From an uncultured Pseudoruegeria sp. (GTDB taxonomy: Bacteria > Pseudomonadota > Alphaproteobacteria > Rhodobacterales > Rhodobacteraceae): DNA of 64,000 nucleotides. Location: assembly GCA_947498155.1 (NCBI GenBank), contig CANMJD010000008.1, positions 1 to 64,000 of the forward strand, given 5' to 3'. A model generated the notes under the pieces. That model searched no databases. It saw only the letters and a program-made list of their open reading frames with translations, and had not been told where the DNA came from. Made by a program: the position numbers and the translations under genes. How positions within the stretch are numbered: the first letter of the stretch is position 1; every line of letters begins with the position of its first letter. This document shows positions 42,651 to 51,897 of the stretch, piece by piece.

Positions 42651-44515
42651 AGCTTCCGGCTTTTGCACAATCACTACTGGACCGCGTTGATCTTTCCAAC
42701 CGGATTGATCCCTTCACGCCGGCAGAGGGCACGCCACCGCGCAGTCTTTTGGCGTTTTTCGGCTGGTGCCTGTCGGGCGCTTGGCCGGTTCTGGGCGGGG
42801 CGGCAGCGGTTTCTGTGGTGGCCGGGGCGATCGAGGTTGGCTCGGCGTTTTTGCTGGGCATGGTCGTGGATGCCGCCCTGCGGGCCGGAGCGGGTGGATT
42901 GGCTGATGAATGGCCGCTGATGCTGGGCGTCGCCGCGTTTTTCCTGCTGGTGCGTCCGGTGATTTTCGGGCTCTCTGCTGCGGTGCAGAGTCTTGCGGTG
43001 GCACCCAATGTAATGCCCTTGGTGTTGTCGCGGTTAAATCGCTACGCGCTGGGCCATTCGGTCGATTTTTTTGACAATGATTTCGCCGGGCGCATTGCGC
43101 AGAAACAGATGCAAACCAGCCGTGCGGTGACCAATGTCACGGTGGAAATGATCAACGTCGTGGCCTTTGCGCTGGCCTCTTTGCTGGCGGCGGCAGCGCT
43201 GTTGATGGGGATCGACTGGCGCATTGGGGCGATGCTGTCGATCTGGCTGGTTTTATATCTGGCGATGATCCGCTGGTTCATGCCGCGGGTCAGGGTGCGT
43301 TCCGGTCAACGGGCCGCGGCGCAGGCGATGGTCTCTGGTCAAATCGTTGATACGATTACCAATATCAAGACCGTAAAACTGTTTGCCCATGATCTGCACG
43401 AGGAACAAACCGCAAATGAAGCCATGGAAGACTGGCGCGGCGCGGCGATCAATTTCGGCAAGTTGGCGAGCCTGTTCCGGTTTTCCCTGATGACCGTCGC
43501 TGGCGTGGTGCCGGTGTTGTTGATTGGCGGCACGCTGTTGTTGTGGAATGCCGGTGAAGTCACAGCTGGGGCGATTGCTGCGACTGGTGCCGTGTCCTTG
43601 CGGATCGCCCAGATGACGGGCTGGGTCAGCTTTGTGCTGATGCAGATTTACGCCAGTATCGGTGAAGTCGAAGACGGGATGAACACGCTTACTCCGGCGC
43701 ATCGGTTGACGGATAGTCAGGCGGCCAAAACCCTACAGGTGCCAAAGGGGCAGATCGATTTTAAAGAAGTGCGTTTTGCCTACGGGCGCGAATTTGGTGG
43801 GATCGACGGGGTTAACCTGACGATCCTCGGCGGCGAAAAAATCGGTATTGTCGGCGCGTCGGGGGCAGGGAAATCCACCTTGGTGAGCCTGCTGCTGCGG
43901 CTTTATGATCCCGAAAGCGGTCGGGTCGAGATCGACGGGCAATCTGTGCGCATGGTGACGCAGAAATCCTTGCGCGCAAGGATCGGCATGGTCACGCAAG
44001 AAACGGCGATGTTCAACCGCTCTGCCTTGGATAACATCCGCTATGGCAAACCCGGAGCCAGCCAGCACGAGGTTATTGCCGCCGCCAAACAGGCAGAAGC
44101 CCATGATTTCATTCTGGAGCTCGAGGATTTCAAAGGGCGCAAGGGTTATGATGCCTATCTGGGTGAACGCGGGGTCAAATTGTCGGGGGGGCAACGCCAG
44201 CGGATTGCCCTTGCGCGGGCCATTCTGAAAGACGCGCCGATCCTTGTATTGGACGAAGCCACCAGCGCTTTGGACAGCGAAGTCGAAGCCGCAATCCAGA
44301 CCGCGTTGGAGCGGGTCATGCAGGGTAAAACCGTGCTGGCCATTGCCCACCGCCTATCCACCATCGCCCAGATGGATCGCATTATTGTGCTGGAACAGGG
44401 TCGCATTGTAGAGATGGGCACCCATCAGGACCTACTCGATAAACAAGGGCTTTATGCCCGCTACTGGACGCGCCAATCCGGCGGGTTTCTCAGCATACAA
44501 GAGGCAGCAGAATGA
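42647..44515 (+). CDS. ABC-type exporter half-transporter 2
   Basis: This 622-residue partner of the preceding protein has the same layout: six helices in the first 330 residues, Walker A GASGAGKST at about 403, signature LSGGQRQR at about 511, Walker B ILVLDEATSALDSE at about 533. Both halves keep a consensus signature and the Glu after Walker B, so both ATP sites look competent. Its stop overlaps the RNA methyltransferase start by 4 bp. Confidence 0.9.
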   Translation: MKLPAFAQSLLDRVDLSNRIDPFTPAEGTPPRSLLAFFGWCLSGAWPVLGGAAAVSVVAGAIEVGSAFLLGMVVDAALRAGAGGLADEWPLMLGVAAFFLLVRPVIFGLSAAVQSLAVAPNVMPLVLSRLNRYALGHSVDFFDNDFAGRIAQKQMQTSRAVTNVTVEMINVVAFALASLLAAAALLMGIDWRIGAMLSIWLVLYLAMIRWFMPRVRVRSGQRAAAQAMVSGQIVDTITNIKTVKLFAHDLHEEQTANEAMEDWRGAAINFGKLASLFRFSLMTVAGVVPVLLIGGTLLLWNAGEVTAGAIAATGAVSLRIAQMTGWVSFVLMQIYASIGEVEDGMNTLTPAHRLTDSQAAKTLQVPKGQIDFKEVRFAYGREFGGIDGVNLTILGGEKIGIVGASGAGKSTLVSLLLRLYDPESGRVEIDGQSVRMVTQKSLRARIGMVTQETAMFNRSALDNIRYGKPGASQHEVIAAAKQAEAHDFILELEDFKGRKGYDAYLGERGVKLSGGQRQRIALARAILKDAPILVLDEATSALDSEVEAAIQTALERVMQGKTVLAIAHRLSTIAQMDRIIVLEQGRIVEMGTHQDLLDKQGLYARYWTRQSGGFLSIQEAAE

Positions 44516-45723
44516 GCGTTACAATCGAGCGGTTGGGGCATTTGGGCGATGGGATCGCAGCGGGTCCGGTCTTTGCCAATATGACCCTGCCCGGTGAGGT
44601 GATCGAGGGCGATATCGTCGGGGATCGCATTGCCGCCCCGCGAATTGTGACCCCCGCAAGTGATCGGGTGCGCCCGCCTTGCCGACATTTCAAATCCTGT
44701 GGCGGCTGCCTGATGCAACATGCCTCTGACGATCTGGTTGCACAGTGGAAAACCGATATCGTGACGGCGGCGCTGGCGGCGCAGGGAATTGCAACAGAAA
44801 TGCGCCCGATCCTCACCTCGCCCAGCCACTCGCGGCGTCGCGCCACACTTACCGGACGGCGCACTAAAAAAGGCGCGCTGGTCGGATTTCATGCCCGTGG
44901 TTCGGATGCGATCATCGAAATCACTGAATGCCATCTGCTGCACCCCGACCTTTTTGCGCAGATGGATTTGTTGAAACAGATCACCATACTGGGGGCATCG
45001 CGCAAAGGCGAAGCCAGCCTGACCATGACGCAATCCTTGGGCGGCGTTGATCTGGCGGTAACCGGCGTGCGTGAACTGGACGGCCCGCTCCGGATGGAAT
45101 TAACCAGCCTCGGGGCGCAGGCCGGTCTGGCGCGGCTCAGTTGGAACGGGGACACAATCGCGGAATGGCAGTCGGCCTCGCAGGCGTTTGGTCCGGCAAA
45201 AGTCACCCCGCCGCCCGGTGCCTTTTTGCAGGCCACGGCAGACGGGGAGGCCGCTTTGTTGGCTGCAGCACAAGAAGCCGTCGGAGAAGCCAAGAAAGTC
45301 GTTGATCTGTTTTCCGGCTGCGGAACTTTTTCGCTGCCGCTGGCCCGTAAGGCCGAAGTGCATGCCGTAGAGGGCATTTCGGACATGTTAACCGCGCTGG
45401 ATAAAGGTTGGCGCGCGGCGCAGGGGCTGAAACGGGTGAGCACAGAAACCCGCGATCTGTATCGCCGTCCACTTACGCCGGATGAGTTCAAAAAGGTCGA
45501 TGCGGTGGTGATTGACCCGCCACGGGCAGGGGCAGAAGCGCAAATCCGCGAGATTGCGCAGGCCGCCGTTCCCCGTATTTCCTATGTGTCCTGCAACGCG
45601 CAAAGCTTTGCGCGGGATGTGAAAATTCTGATCGAAGCTGGATATACGCTGCAGTGGGTGCAGGTTGTCGATCAATTTCGCTGGTCGAATCATGTGGAAC
45701 TGGCGGGGCTGCTGACGCGGTAA
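44512..45723 (+). CDS. 23S rRNA (uracil) methyltransferase, RumA/RlmD-type
   Basis: This 403-residue SAM-dependent enzyme methylates C5 of a uridine in 23S rRNA. The N-terminus has a TRAM-like beta region, followed by a 4Fe-4S cysteine cluster (PPCRHFKSCGGCLMQH at about 60, plus the Cys of TECHLLHP). The methyltransferase domain shows VVDLFSGCGTFSLPLA at about 263, VIDPPRAG at about 333, the catalytic Cys in YVSCNAQSFARD at about 362 and the terminal NHVELAGLL. The family is clear; which uridine is modified is not. It overlaps the ABC exporter gene by 4 bp, probably chance co-transcription. Confidence 0.9.
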   Translation: MSVTIERLGHLGDGIAAGPVFANMTLPGEVIEGDIVGDRIAAPRIVTPASDRVRPPCRHFKSCGGCLMQHASDDLVAQWKTDIVTAALAAQGIATEMRPILTSPSHSRRRATLTGRRTKKGALVGFHARGSDAIIEITECHLLHPDLFAQMDLLKQITILGASRKGEASLTMTQSLGGVDLAVTGVRELDGPLRMELTSLGAQAGLARLSWNGDTIAEWQSASQAFGPAKVTPPPGAFLQATADGEAALLAAAQEAVGEAKKVVDLFSGCGTFSLPLARKAEVHAVEGISDMLTALDKGWRAAQGLKRVSTETRDLYRRPLTPDEFKKVDAVVIDPPRAGAEAQIREIAQAAVPRISYVSCNAQSFARDVKILIEAGYTLQWVQVVDQFRWSNHVELAGLLTR

Positions 45724-45800
45724 CGCGCTTGTGCGCTTTCGTCAGGGCGATTTTTACGCTATATAAGTGCCATAAAAATAACCGGTACAGGCAAAGTAAC

Positions 45801-46295
45801 ATGGTTTCGCGTCGCGCGGTTTTGGCCGCATTCTTTATCGCGCCCTTGGCAGCGTGCAGTTCAAAGTTCAAAACCTATAACGGGCCCGAAGTGACCCGCA
45901 TCGCCGTTTATAAGGAACGGCGTCAAATGTATTTGCTGCACCATGATCAAGTGCTCAAAGGCTATGACATCGATCTTGGGTTTGCGCCCGAGGGCCATAA
46001 ACAGGTTCAGGGCGACGGCAAAACGCCCGAGGGCAACTACCGGATCGATCGCCGGAACCCGAACAGCAACTTCCATCTGTCTTTAGGGATTTCCTATCCC
46101 AACGCCGAAGATGTCGCGACCGCCCGTGCCATGGGTAAAAACCCGGGCGGGGATATTTTTATCCACGGCGCACGCCGTAAAAAAGATCGAAAGGGCCGCG
46201 ATTGGACATGGGGCTGTATTTCAGTGTCCAACAAGGAAATGGAAGACATCTACGCCATGGTCAACAAAGGCACGCTGATTTCGATTTACCCGTGA
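45801..46295 (+). CDS. L,D-transpeptidase family lipoprotein (YkuD domain)
   Basis: This 164-residue envelope protein has a short signal with an Arg-Arg start and a lipobox (LAACSS, Cys at residue 19), so it is probably lipid-anchored. The YkuD domain covers the rest: RIAVYKERRQMYLLHHDQVL, GDGKTPEGNYRIDRRN, and the catalytic motif HGARR...TWGCISV with the active Cys. Such enzymes cross-link peptidoglycan or attach proteins to it. ATG 45801 follows a weak ribosome site (GGCAAAGTAAC). Confidence 0.9.
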   Translation: MVSRRAVLAAFFIAPLAACSSKFKTYNGPEVTRIAVYKERRQMYLLHHDQVLKGYDIDLGFAPEGHKQVQGDGKTPEGNYRIDRRNPNSNFHLSLGISYPNAEDVATARAMGKNPGGDIFIHGARRKKDRKGRDWTWGCISVSNKEMEDIYAMVNKGTLISIYP

Positions 46296-46305
46296 AACCT
46301 TGCAC

Positions 46306-46818
46306 TTAGGCGCCGGTCACCAGAGTCCACCAGATTTTCCCGTTGGCATCCTGTGTCCAGGAAAAGCCCATGGAGTTTGCCGCCGGATCCAGAACCACAG
46401 CGCGTGAAGACGGATCTTCCATCCATGCGCCAAGGGTTTGCAGTTCGGTCTCATAGGTTTCTGCGATGACCTCGCCCAAGGGCAGGCCGGGATAGCCCGC
46501 GCGCCGCATGCGATCAATCGGAGAAGACCCATCAGAGCCAAAGTGCCAAGGGCGGTTCTGCGCCGACATATCTCGGGAATGCGCTGCCGCTGCATTGGTC
46601 AGCTGCGCATTGAGCCGAAGCGGCTGCGCTCCGGACGACGCCCGCAGGGCATTCACACTTTCCAGCATCCGGCCCGGTATCTGGCCCGCATCCCGGCTTG
46701 AGATTTTATAGACCGTCGGTCCTGCGGCACCGGTGGCCGACACCGATTGCGATGTCGTCGGTGCACAGGCGGAAAGTGCCAGCACGAGTGCAAAAATTGT
46801 ACCTATTAGTCGGATCAT
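46306..46818 (-). CDS. CAP/SCP-domain lipoprotein
   Basis: This 170-residue envelope protein has a signal peptide with lipobox (LALSACAP, Cys at about residue 18). The CAP domain has the core motifs of bacterial YkwD-type proteins: AAAAHSRDMSAQNRPWHFG, then GEVIAETYETE, and MGFSWTQDANGKIWW. The function of bacterial CAP proteins is poorly defined. The start at 46818 gives a normal signal peptide. It converges on the L,D-transpeptidase gene. Confidence 0.85.
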   Translation of the reverse strand: MIRLIGTIFALVLALSACAPTTSQSVSATGAAGPTVYKISSRDAGQIPGRMLESVNALRASSGAQPLRLNAQLTNAAAAHSRDMSAQNRPWHFGSDGSSPIDRMRRAGYPGLPLGEVIAETYETELQTLGAWMEDPSSRAVVLDPAANSMGFSWTQDANGKIWWTLVTGA

Positions 46819-47317
46819 GTCGGCTACCCTGAAAAAGTCATTCCCCTCCAATACATCCCAATGCCATGGTTATCAAAGGAACTTTTGCTCCGCAGTGATC
46901 ACATCCCCGCGTCTTGGCGGGTCTGGCAACGGTTTTTCAGGCAGAAAAGCGATGGGAAGTGAAAATCTGCCAGCGAATCAATTGGTAACTGTTGGCGGCA
47001 ATTTTATCCGAATACGGGGCTGCCAAGGCGCATTCTGCAAATTATCGGCGCTTTGACGTGGGTACTATAGGGCGTAAACCCGTTTCAAGCGGACCGAAAA
47101 TGACGTTTATCTGGCCTGTTGTAAGGAATATCTTGCATCGACAGAGTAAGTGTTGCTTATTTGACGACATAAACGCCACGGAATGTCCGGATTTCAAAAG
47201 ATACATTTGCAATCGGGCACATAGACTGGTTATTGGAGACTACGAGGTACAGTCTTGAATGCTTTGCGCCGTCCTCATTTTGCTTAACTCGGCGCTTGGC
47301 AATTACTGGAGGTTAAC
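46819..47317. other. intergenic region between the CAP gene and a small exported protein gene
   Basis: No gene is supported on either strand in this 499-bp stretch. It is divergent in orientation, so it should hold promoters for both neighbours. TGGAGG at 47308-47313 is the ribosome site of the small protein gene. No clear operator or terminator was recognised. Confidence 0.55.
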
Positions 47318-47500
47318 ATGAAGAAAATTGCACTCGCTGCTGCGCTGTCCGTTGCTGCTACGTCTGCTTTCGCTGGTGGCTATGAAGAGCCAATCATCGA
47401 AGAGCCCGTAATCATCGAAGAAACCACAAGCTCCGGCGGTGGTTGGGTTGTTCCATTGCTGCTGCTTGCTGTTGTAGGCGCCGCAGTCGCTGCTTCCTAA
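47318..47500 (+). CDS. small exported protein with one membrane segment
   Basis: This 60-residue protein has a signal peptide (MKKIALAAALSVAATSAFAG, cleaved after AFA). The mature 41 residues hold an acidic segment with EEPIIEEPVIIEE, a serine/glycine linker, and a C-terminal hydrophobic helix WVVPLLLLAVVGAAVAAS. Small proteins of this kind are common in Rhodobacteraceae but I know no function. A strong Shine-Dalgarno TGGAGGTTAAC precedes the ATG, and a strong terminator follows, so it is a monocistronic, probably well-expressed gene. Confidence 0.85.
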   Translation: MKKIALAAALSVAATSAFAGGYEEPIIEEPVIIEETTSSGGGWVVPLLLLAVVGAAVAAS

Positions 47501-47524
47501 GCGCTTTAGCTTTGAAAAATTCGG

Positions 47525-47557
47525 AAAAGGCGATGGTCTCAGGATCATCGCCTTTTT
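47525..47557. terminator. Rho-independent terminator, bidirectional
   Basis: AAAAGGCGATG (47525-47535) and CATCGCCTTTTT (47546-47557) form an 11-bp stem with flanking A and T runs. It serves the small exported protein gene and, from the other side, the convergent hemH. Confidence 0.9.
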
Positions 47558-47602
47558 CATTTCTACCGTAATCTTTCGGGATACCCCGAAAGGGGGCTCC
47601 GG

Positions 47603-48664
47603 TTAGAGCCACCCCTTCAGGTTGTTATTGATGGTTTCGCACAGCGCATCAATATGCGGGATTTCATCGTTCAGGCACGGGATATAGGTAAACTGCTCCC
47701 CGCCGGCTTCTTCAAAGCTTTCTTTGATCTCTTCGTTGATCTCTTCCAATGTCTCGATACAGTCTGAACTAAAGGCAGGTGCAATGACGGCGATCTTCTT
47801 TTTGCCATCCTCGGCAAGCCGCGCCACCTCTTCAACGGTATAGGGCTTGAGCCATTCTTCGGGGCCAAAACGCGACTGGAATGTTGTTTTAATCTCTGTC
47901 TCGGACCAACCCAGGCGTTCGCGCAATAGGCGAGTCGTTTTCTGGCATTGGCAATGATAGGGGTCGCCCTCCATCAAATAGCGCTGGGGCACACCGTGAT
48001 AGGAACAGACCAGAATATCGGGTTTGTCTTCGATCTCGGCATAGGCGCTTTCGACGGATTTAGCCAAGGCATCAATATAGGAAGGCTGGTCGAAATAGGG
48101 CGCGACGGTTCGCGATGCCGGTTGCCATTTTTCCGCCATCAGGGCGCGGAAGAATTCATCATTGGCTGTGGCGCTCGTGGCACCGGCATATTGCGGATAG
48201 AGCGGAAAAAACAGAATCTTGTCACAGCCCTGTTCAACCAGATTGCGGACCTTTGATTTGGTCGAGGGATTGCCGTAACGCATGCAGTAATCAACCACGA
48301 CCTGATCGCCGTATTGCTTGGCCATCTCGGCCTTGATCTTACGGGTCTGGTCCTTGGTGATGGTGGCCAGCGGGCTTTCGTCGGCCTCTTGGTTCCAGAT
48401 GGTTTTATAGGCTGCCCCCGACGTAAACGGGCGTTTGCTAAGAATGATTAGTTGCAGCAAGGGCTGCCATTTCCATTTCGGATAATCGATAACCCGTTGA
48501 TCAGACAGGAATTCATTCAGATAGCGACGCATGGACCAATAGTCAGTCCCGTCCGGCGTGCCCAGATTGGCAAGCAAAATACCGACCTTGGCTTTTGGCA
48601 GAGCTGGATGGTCTTTGGGGGCGTGGGCCGGGCAAACGGCGTCGGGCCGGTTTGATTGGGTCAT
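47603..48664 (-). CDS. hemH: ferrochelatase
   Basis: This enzyme inserts Fe2+ into protoporphyrin IX, the last step of haem synthesis, at the inner membrane face. It has 353 residues with family motifs ILLANLGTPDGTDYWSMRRY, PLYPQYAGATSATAND, the metal-contact His in LVCSYHGVPQRYL (about residue 213), CQCQKTTRLL, TFQSRFGPEEWLKPYT, and the second conserved segment VIAPAFSSDCIETLEEINEE. The protein lacks a C-terminal extension. It is convergent with the small exported protein gene. Confidence 0.96.
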   Translation of the reverse strand: MTQSNRPDAVCPAHAPKDHPALPKAKVGILLANLGTPDGTDYWSMRRYLNEFLSDQRVIDYPKWKWQPLLQLIILSKRPFTSGAAYKTIWNQEADESPLATITKDQTRKIKAEMAKQYGDQVVVDYCMRYGNPSTKSKVRNLVEQGCDKILFFPLYPQYAGATSATANDEFFRALMAEKWQPASRTVAPYFDQPSYIDALAKSVESAYAEIEDKPDILVCSYHGVPQRYLMEGDPYHCQCQKTTRLLRERLGWSETEIKTTFQSRFGPEEWLKPYTVEEVARLAEDGKKKIAVIAPAFSSDCIETLEEINEEIKESFEEAGGEQFTYIPCLNDEIPHIDALCETINNNLKGWL

Positions 48665-48719
48665 CTGGTTGATCCTGATTGGAGGCGTTTCTTGGCAAGA
48701 TAAGGCGGGGGCGGAAAAG

Positions 48720-49571
48720 TCAATTTATTGCGGTCTTTTCATCGCTTGGCAGGACAATTTCATCGGTACGGAGCGCATCCGCAAGCCGATGTTTCGCAGA
48801 GCCGGGGCGCAGGGGTTGCTGCTGGCTGTCATCCGGTGCCCATCCGGTGAGAAAAATAAGCTCAAAGCTGCAAGGCAACCGGCCATCGGGCAGGCCATAG
48901 GTTTCAGTATAAAGCGCATGGGCTTTGGTAAAAAGCTGCCGTGGGGCAAAGCGGCGTTGGCGGGCGGTCAGGGCGTTGGTTTCGCCCATTGCCCGCAGAT
49001 CGTGGATCAGATGGATCAGGCTGCGATAGCTTGCGGTCTGAATGAAACTATCCGCCACTGGCAGGGCGAACCCCGCCCGCTGCAAAAGCGCGCCCAGATC
49101 ACGGATTTCACCCATCGGCAACACATGGGGGGAGAGCCCTCCGGTCAGCTCGATTTCCGCCTGCGACAGGCTCGCGCGCAGCTCGGTTAGGGTTTGACCG
49201 CCAAAACTGGCCCCAAGAAACAGCCCGTCGGCGACCAGCTGGCGGCGGCACTGGATCATCTGACCCACCGGATCATGGGCCCAATGTAGCGCCATCCCGT
49301 GAATAATCAGATCATAGCCGGAGCCGTTAAAATGCAGGGTCTCTGCGTCCGCAACAATCTCTGCATCGGGAAAAGCCTGCTGCCAGATGTCCGGAAATCC
49401 GGTGACAATCGCGGTCTTGGTAAAGGTTCTGTTAACCTCTTGCAGTCTTTGCTGGATTTCATCGATGGCCAACGCATGCAGAAACAGCGCTGGCGTGCCA
49501 GCCGTCAAGGCGCGCCGGCGGTTGCGGTGCAAGGCGGCGTGATCCGTTAGCGGCTGAGGGGCGGTGGTCAT
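48720..49571 (-). CDS. SAM-dependent methyltransferase-like protein, BioC/NDUFAF5 type
   Basis: This 283-residue protein begins with HRNRRRAL, followed by a class I methyltransferase-like fold (AETLHFNGSGYDLIIHGMAL, MIQCRRQLVADGLFLGASFG). The glycine-rich SAM loop (motif I) is weak, as in the NDUFAF5/C20orf7 group, where some members act as hydroxylases or methyltransferases in complex I assembly. ATG 49571 fits the family N-terminus. It is divergent from comF with 44 bp between starts. Confidence 0.75.
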   Translation of the reverse strand: MTTAPQPLTDHAALHRNRRRALTAGTPALFLHALAIDEIQQRLQEVNRTFTKTAIVTGFPDIWQQAFPDAEIVADAETLHFNGSGYDLIIHGMALHWAHDPVGQMIQCRRQLVADGLFLGASFGGQTLTELRASLSQAEIELTGGLSPHVLPMGEIRDLGALLQRAGFALPVADSFIQTASYRSLIHLIHDLRAMGETNALTARQRRFAPRQLFTKAHALYTETYGLPDGRLPCSFELIFLTGWAPDDSQQQPLRPGSAKHRLADALRTDEIVLPSDEKTAIN

Positions 49572-49615
49572 GGCATGTCCTTTGGCTGGCGGCAATTTAC
49601 GGAGGAAAGAGGCAG

Positions 49616-50329
49616 ATGCAAAGCGCTCTACGACTGATTTTTCCACCGCGCTGCCTGAACTGCGGCGGTTTGGTTGAAAGTGACGCAGGGCTTTGCGGCC
49701 ACTGTTGGCGGGATACGCCCTTTGTGGCGGGGCTTTGCTGTGATCTCTGTGGCACGCCCTTGCCCGGAGACTCGGATAAGGCAGAGGTTTGTGATGACTG
49801 CCTGAGTATTGCCAGACCCTGGGATCACGGGCGGGCGGTGATGCTCTATAGAGACAATGGGCGCAAATTGGTTCTGGCGCTGAAACATGGCGACCGGCAG
49901 GACTTGGTGGCGCCGATGGCGCGCTGGCTGGCGCAGGCGGCGCGCCCTTTGTTGCGTGCGGATATGATAGTCACTTGTGTGCCGCTGCATTGGCGACGGT
50001 TGGCCAAACGGCGTTACAATCAATCCGCCCTACTAGCGCAGCGAGTGGCGGCGGAATTGGGGTTTAGGTGCTGCCCGGATTTGCTGGTGCGCACGAAGGC
50101 CACACCACCTCTGGATGGCAAAGGACAGGCGGAGCGGTTTGAAACGCTGGCCGGAAATATTGCGGTTCATCCCAAACGTGCGCCCCTGATACGAGACCGA
50201 CCGGTTTTGATCATCGATGATGTCATGACATCGGGGGCTACGCTTGCCGCCTGTGCGGCGGCCTGTCATAGCGCACAATCAAGTGAGCTATGCATTCTGA
50301 CCCTCGCACGCGTTGCGAAGGACACCTAA
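49616..50329 (+). CDS. comF: ComF-family phosphoribosyltransferase-like protein
   Basis: This 237-residue protein has an N-terminal zinc-finger-like segment with repeated CxxC pairs (RCLNCGG, CGHCW, CCDLCG, CDDCL) and a C-terminal PRTase fold with the PRPP loop VLIIDDVMTSGAT at about residue 200. ComF acts in DNA uptake in transformable bacteria; in alphaproteobacteria the role is less clear. ATG 49616 follows GAGGAAAGAGGCAG. It starts a run of four tightly spaced genes (comF, glutaredoxin, nitrilase, marR). Confidence 0.9.
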   Translation: MQSALRLIFPPRCLNCGGLVESDAGLCGHCWRDTPFVAGLCCDLCGTPLPGDSDKAEVCDDCLSIARPWDHGRAVMLYRDNGRKLVLALKHGDRQDLVAPMARWLAQAARPLLRADMIVTCVPLHWRRLAKRRYNQSALLAQRVAAELGFRCCPDLLVRTKATPPLDGKGQAERFETLAGNIAVHPKRAPLIRDRPVLIIDDVMTSGATLAACAAACHSAQSSELCILTLARVAKDT

Positions 50330-50364
50330 ATGCCTATAGTCCGTGAAAACGAAAGGGGCATCCG

Positions 50365-50622
50365 ATGCAAACCGTTGAAATCTACACCTCGCCGCTTTGT
50401 GGTTTTTGCCACGCTGCGAAACGCCTGTTGACCCAGAAAGGCGTCAGCTTTGTTGAATTTGACATCAGCAAGCAGCCCGACCTGCGTGGTCAAATGATGA
50501 AACGCGCCAATGGCGGGCGAACTGTGCCGCAAATTTTTGTCGGCGACGTGCATGTCGGTGGCTGCGATGATCTTTATGCGCTTGAGAAACGCGGGCAGCT
50601 TGATCCGCTTCTGGCGGCCTGA
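50365..50622 (+). CDS. grxC: glutaredoxin 3
   Basis: This 85-residue cytoplasmic thiol-disulfide oxidoreductase has active site CGFC (12-15) instead of the CPYC of E. coli Grx3, cis-proline TVPQIFV at about 53-59 and glutathione-binding GGCDDLYALE at about 65-74. It reduces disulfides and glutathionylated proteins at the expense of glutathione. The gene sits 35 bp after comF and 3 bp before a nitrilase-family gene. Confidence 0.93.
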   Translation: MQTVEIYTSPLCGFCHAAKRLLTQKGVSFVEFDISKQPDLRGQMMKRANGGRTVPQIFVGDVHVGGCDDLYALEKRGQLDPLLAA

Positions 50623-50625
50623 TCG

Positions 50626-51456
50626 ATGAAAATCGGCCTCGTGCAGATGTGTTCCAGCGATGATCCGCAAGAGAACCTTGTGGCTTTGACGCAATATCTG
50701 CGTGAGGCCGCCGCACAGGGCGCTGAATTTGTGCTGACGCCCGAGGTGAGCAATTGCGTGTCGGCCTCGCGCCAGCGCCAGCAAGAAGTTCTGCAACATG
50801 AGGCCGAAGACGATACCCTAAAGGGCGTGCAGGCCGAGGCCAAAGCGCTGGGCATCTGGGTGTTGATCGGGTCTTTGGCGTTGAAAACCGATGATCCGGA
50901 CGGGCGGTTTGCCAACCGGTCTTTTTTGATTGATCCCAACGGGGCGATCAAAGCGCGCTATGATAAAATCCACATGTTTGACGTAGAGATCAGCGCCGCC
51001 GAAACCTACCGCGAATCTGCCGGATACCGACCCGGTCAAACGGCGGTCGTGGCAGAGACCGATTTCGCGCCGGTTGGGCTGACGATTTGTTATGATCTGC
51101 GCTTTCCCTATTTGCACCGGGCGCTGGCGCAGGCAGGGGCGCATATACTGACAGCACCGGCGGCGTTTTCGCCGGTTTCAGGCGCTGCCCATTGGGAACC
51201 CTTACTGCGCGCCCGCGCCATCGAAACCGGATGCTTCATCCTCGCGCCGGCGCAAACCGGTACCCATGGGGCAAGCCTTGGCAATGCGCGCAAGACCTAC
51301 GGGCATTCGCTGGTTGTTTCACCATGGGGAGAGGTTTTGGCCGATGCGGGCACCGAAACCGGCGTGACTATGGTTGAACTTGATCTGGCCATGGTCGAAA
51401 ACAGCCGCAAGAAAATCCCGTCGCTTACCCACGACCGCACATTCAAGGGTCCCTAA
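50626..51456 (+). CDS. carbon-nitrogen hydrolase (Nit1/Nit2-like amidase)
   Basis: This 276-residue nitrilase-superfamily enzyme has the catalytic Glu in FVLTPEVSNC (Glu40), Lys in RYDKIHMFDV and Cys in LTICYDLRFPYL all present. The Nit group removes the amide from deaminated glutathione or omega-amidated keto acids, a metabolite-repair role. The glutaredoxin gene upstream fits a glutathione-linked function. It abuts the marR start with no gap. Confidence 0.9.
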   Translation: MKIGLVQMCSSDDPQENLVALTQYLREAAAQGAEFVLTPEVSNCVSASRQRQQEVLQHEAEDDTLKGVQAEAKALGIWVLIGSLALKTDDPDGRFANRSFLIDPNGAIKARYDKIHMFDVEISAAETYRESAGYRPGQTAVVAETDFAPVGLTICYDLRFPYLHRALAQAGAHILTAPAAFSPVSGAAHWEPLLRARAIETGCFILAPAQTGTHGASLGNARKTYGHSLVVSPWGEVLADAGTETGVTMVELDLAMVENSRKKIPSLTHDRTFKGP

Positions 51457-51897
51457 ATGCCAGAGTCAGACGAATCCTTGGCCGCTGCCCTGTTTAGCGA
51501 GCTGTTCGTGGTGGGGCAGATGGCGCGCAGCCAGCTCTCTAAAGCGCTCCCGCGTGGGATGGAGCTGTCGCATTTCTCGGTTTTGAACCATCTGGTGCAT
51601 GTCAAAGATGAACGCACACCGGCGCAGCTGGCGGCGAGCTTGCATGTGACCCGCGGGGCGATGACCAATACGCTATCGAAACTGGAATGGGCTGGCTATG
51701 TGCATATCCGCCCCGATTGGGATGACGCGCGGCGTAAATTTGTCGCCATCAGCCCGTCGGGCCGTGCGGCCCTTAGCGCTGCCATTCAGGCGATTGCCCC
51801 GATCTTGCAGAAAGCCACAACCGACATCGGGGCAGAGCGGGTGCGCACCACCCTACCGGTGTTGCGCGAGTTGCGCAGCCATCTGGACGAAGGTTAG
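51457..51897 (+). CDS. MarR-family transcriptional regulator
   Basis: This 146-residue winged-helix dimer-forming repressor has the recognition region [20 protein letters not shown] at about 50-70 and the wing [20 protein letters not shown]. The regulated gene and ligand are unknown. It is the last gene of the comF run and its stop overlaps the convergent ubiG stop by 4 bp. Confidence 0.88.
   Translation: MPESDESLAAALFSELFVVGQMARSQLSKALPRGMELSHFSVLNHLVHVKDERTPAQLAASLHVTRGAMTNTLSKLEWAGYVHIRPDWDDARRKFVAISPSGRAALSAAIQAIAPILQKATTDIGAERVRTTLPVLRELRSHLDEG

Noticed and set aside
51457-51897. MarR gene as part of a toxin-antitoxin pair
   Set aside because: Its neighbours are a nitrilase-family enzyme and ubiG; no small toxin gene is adjacent.
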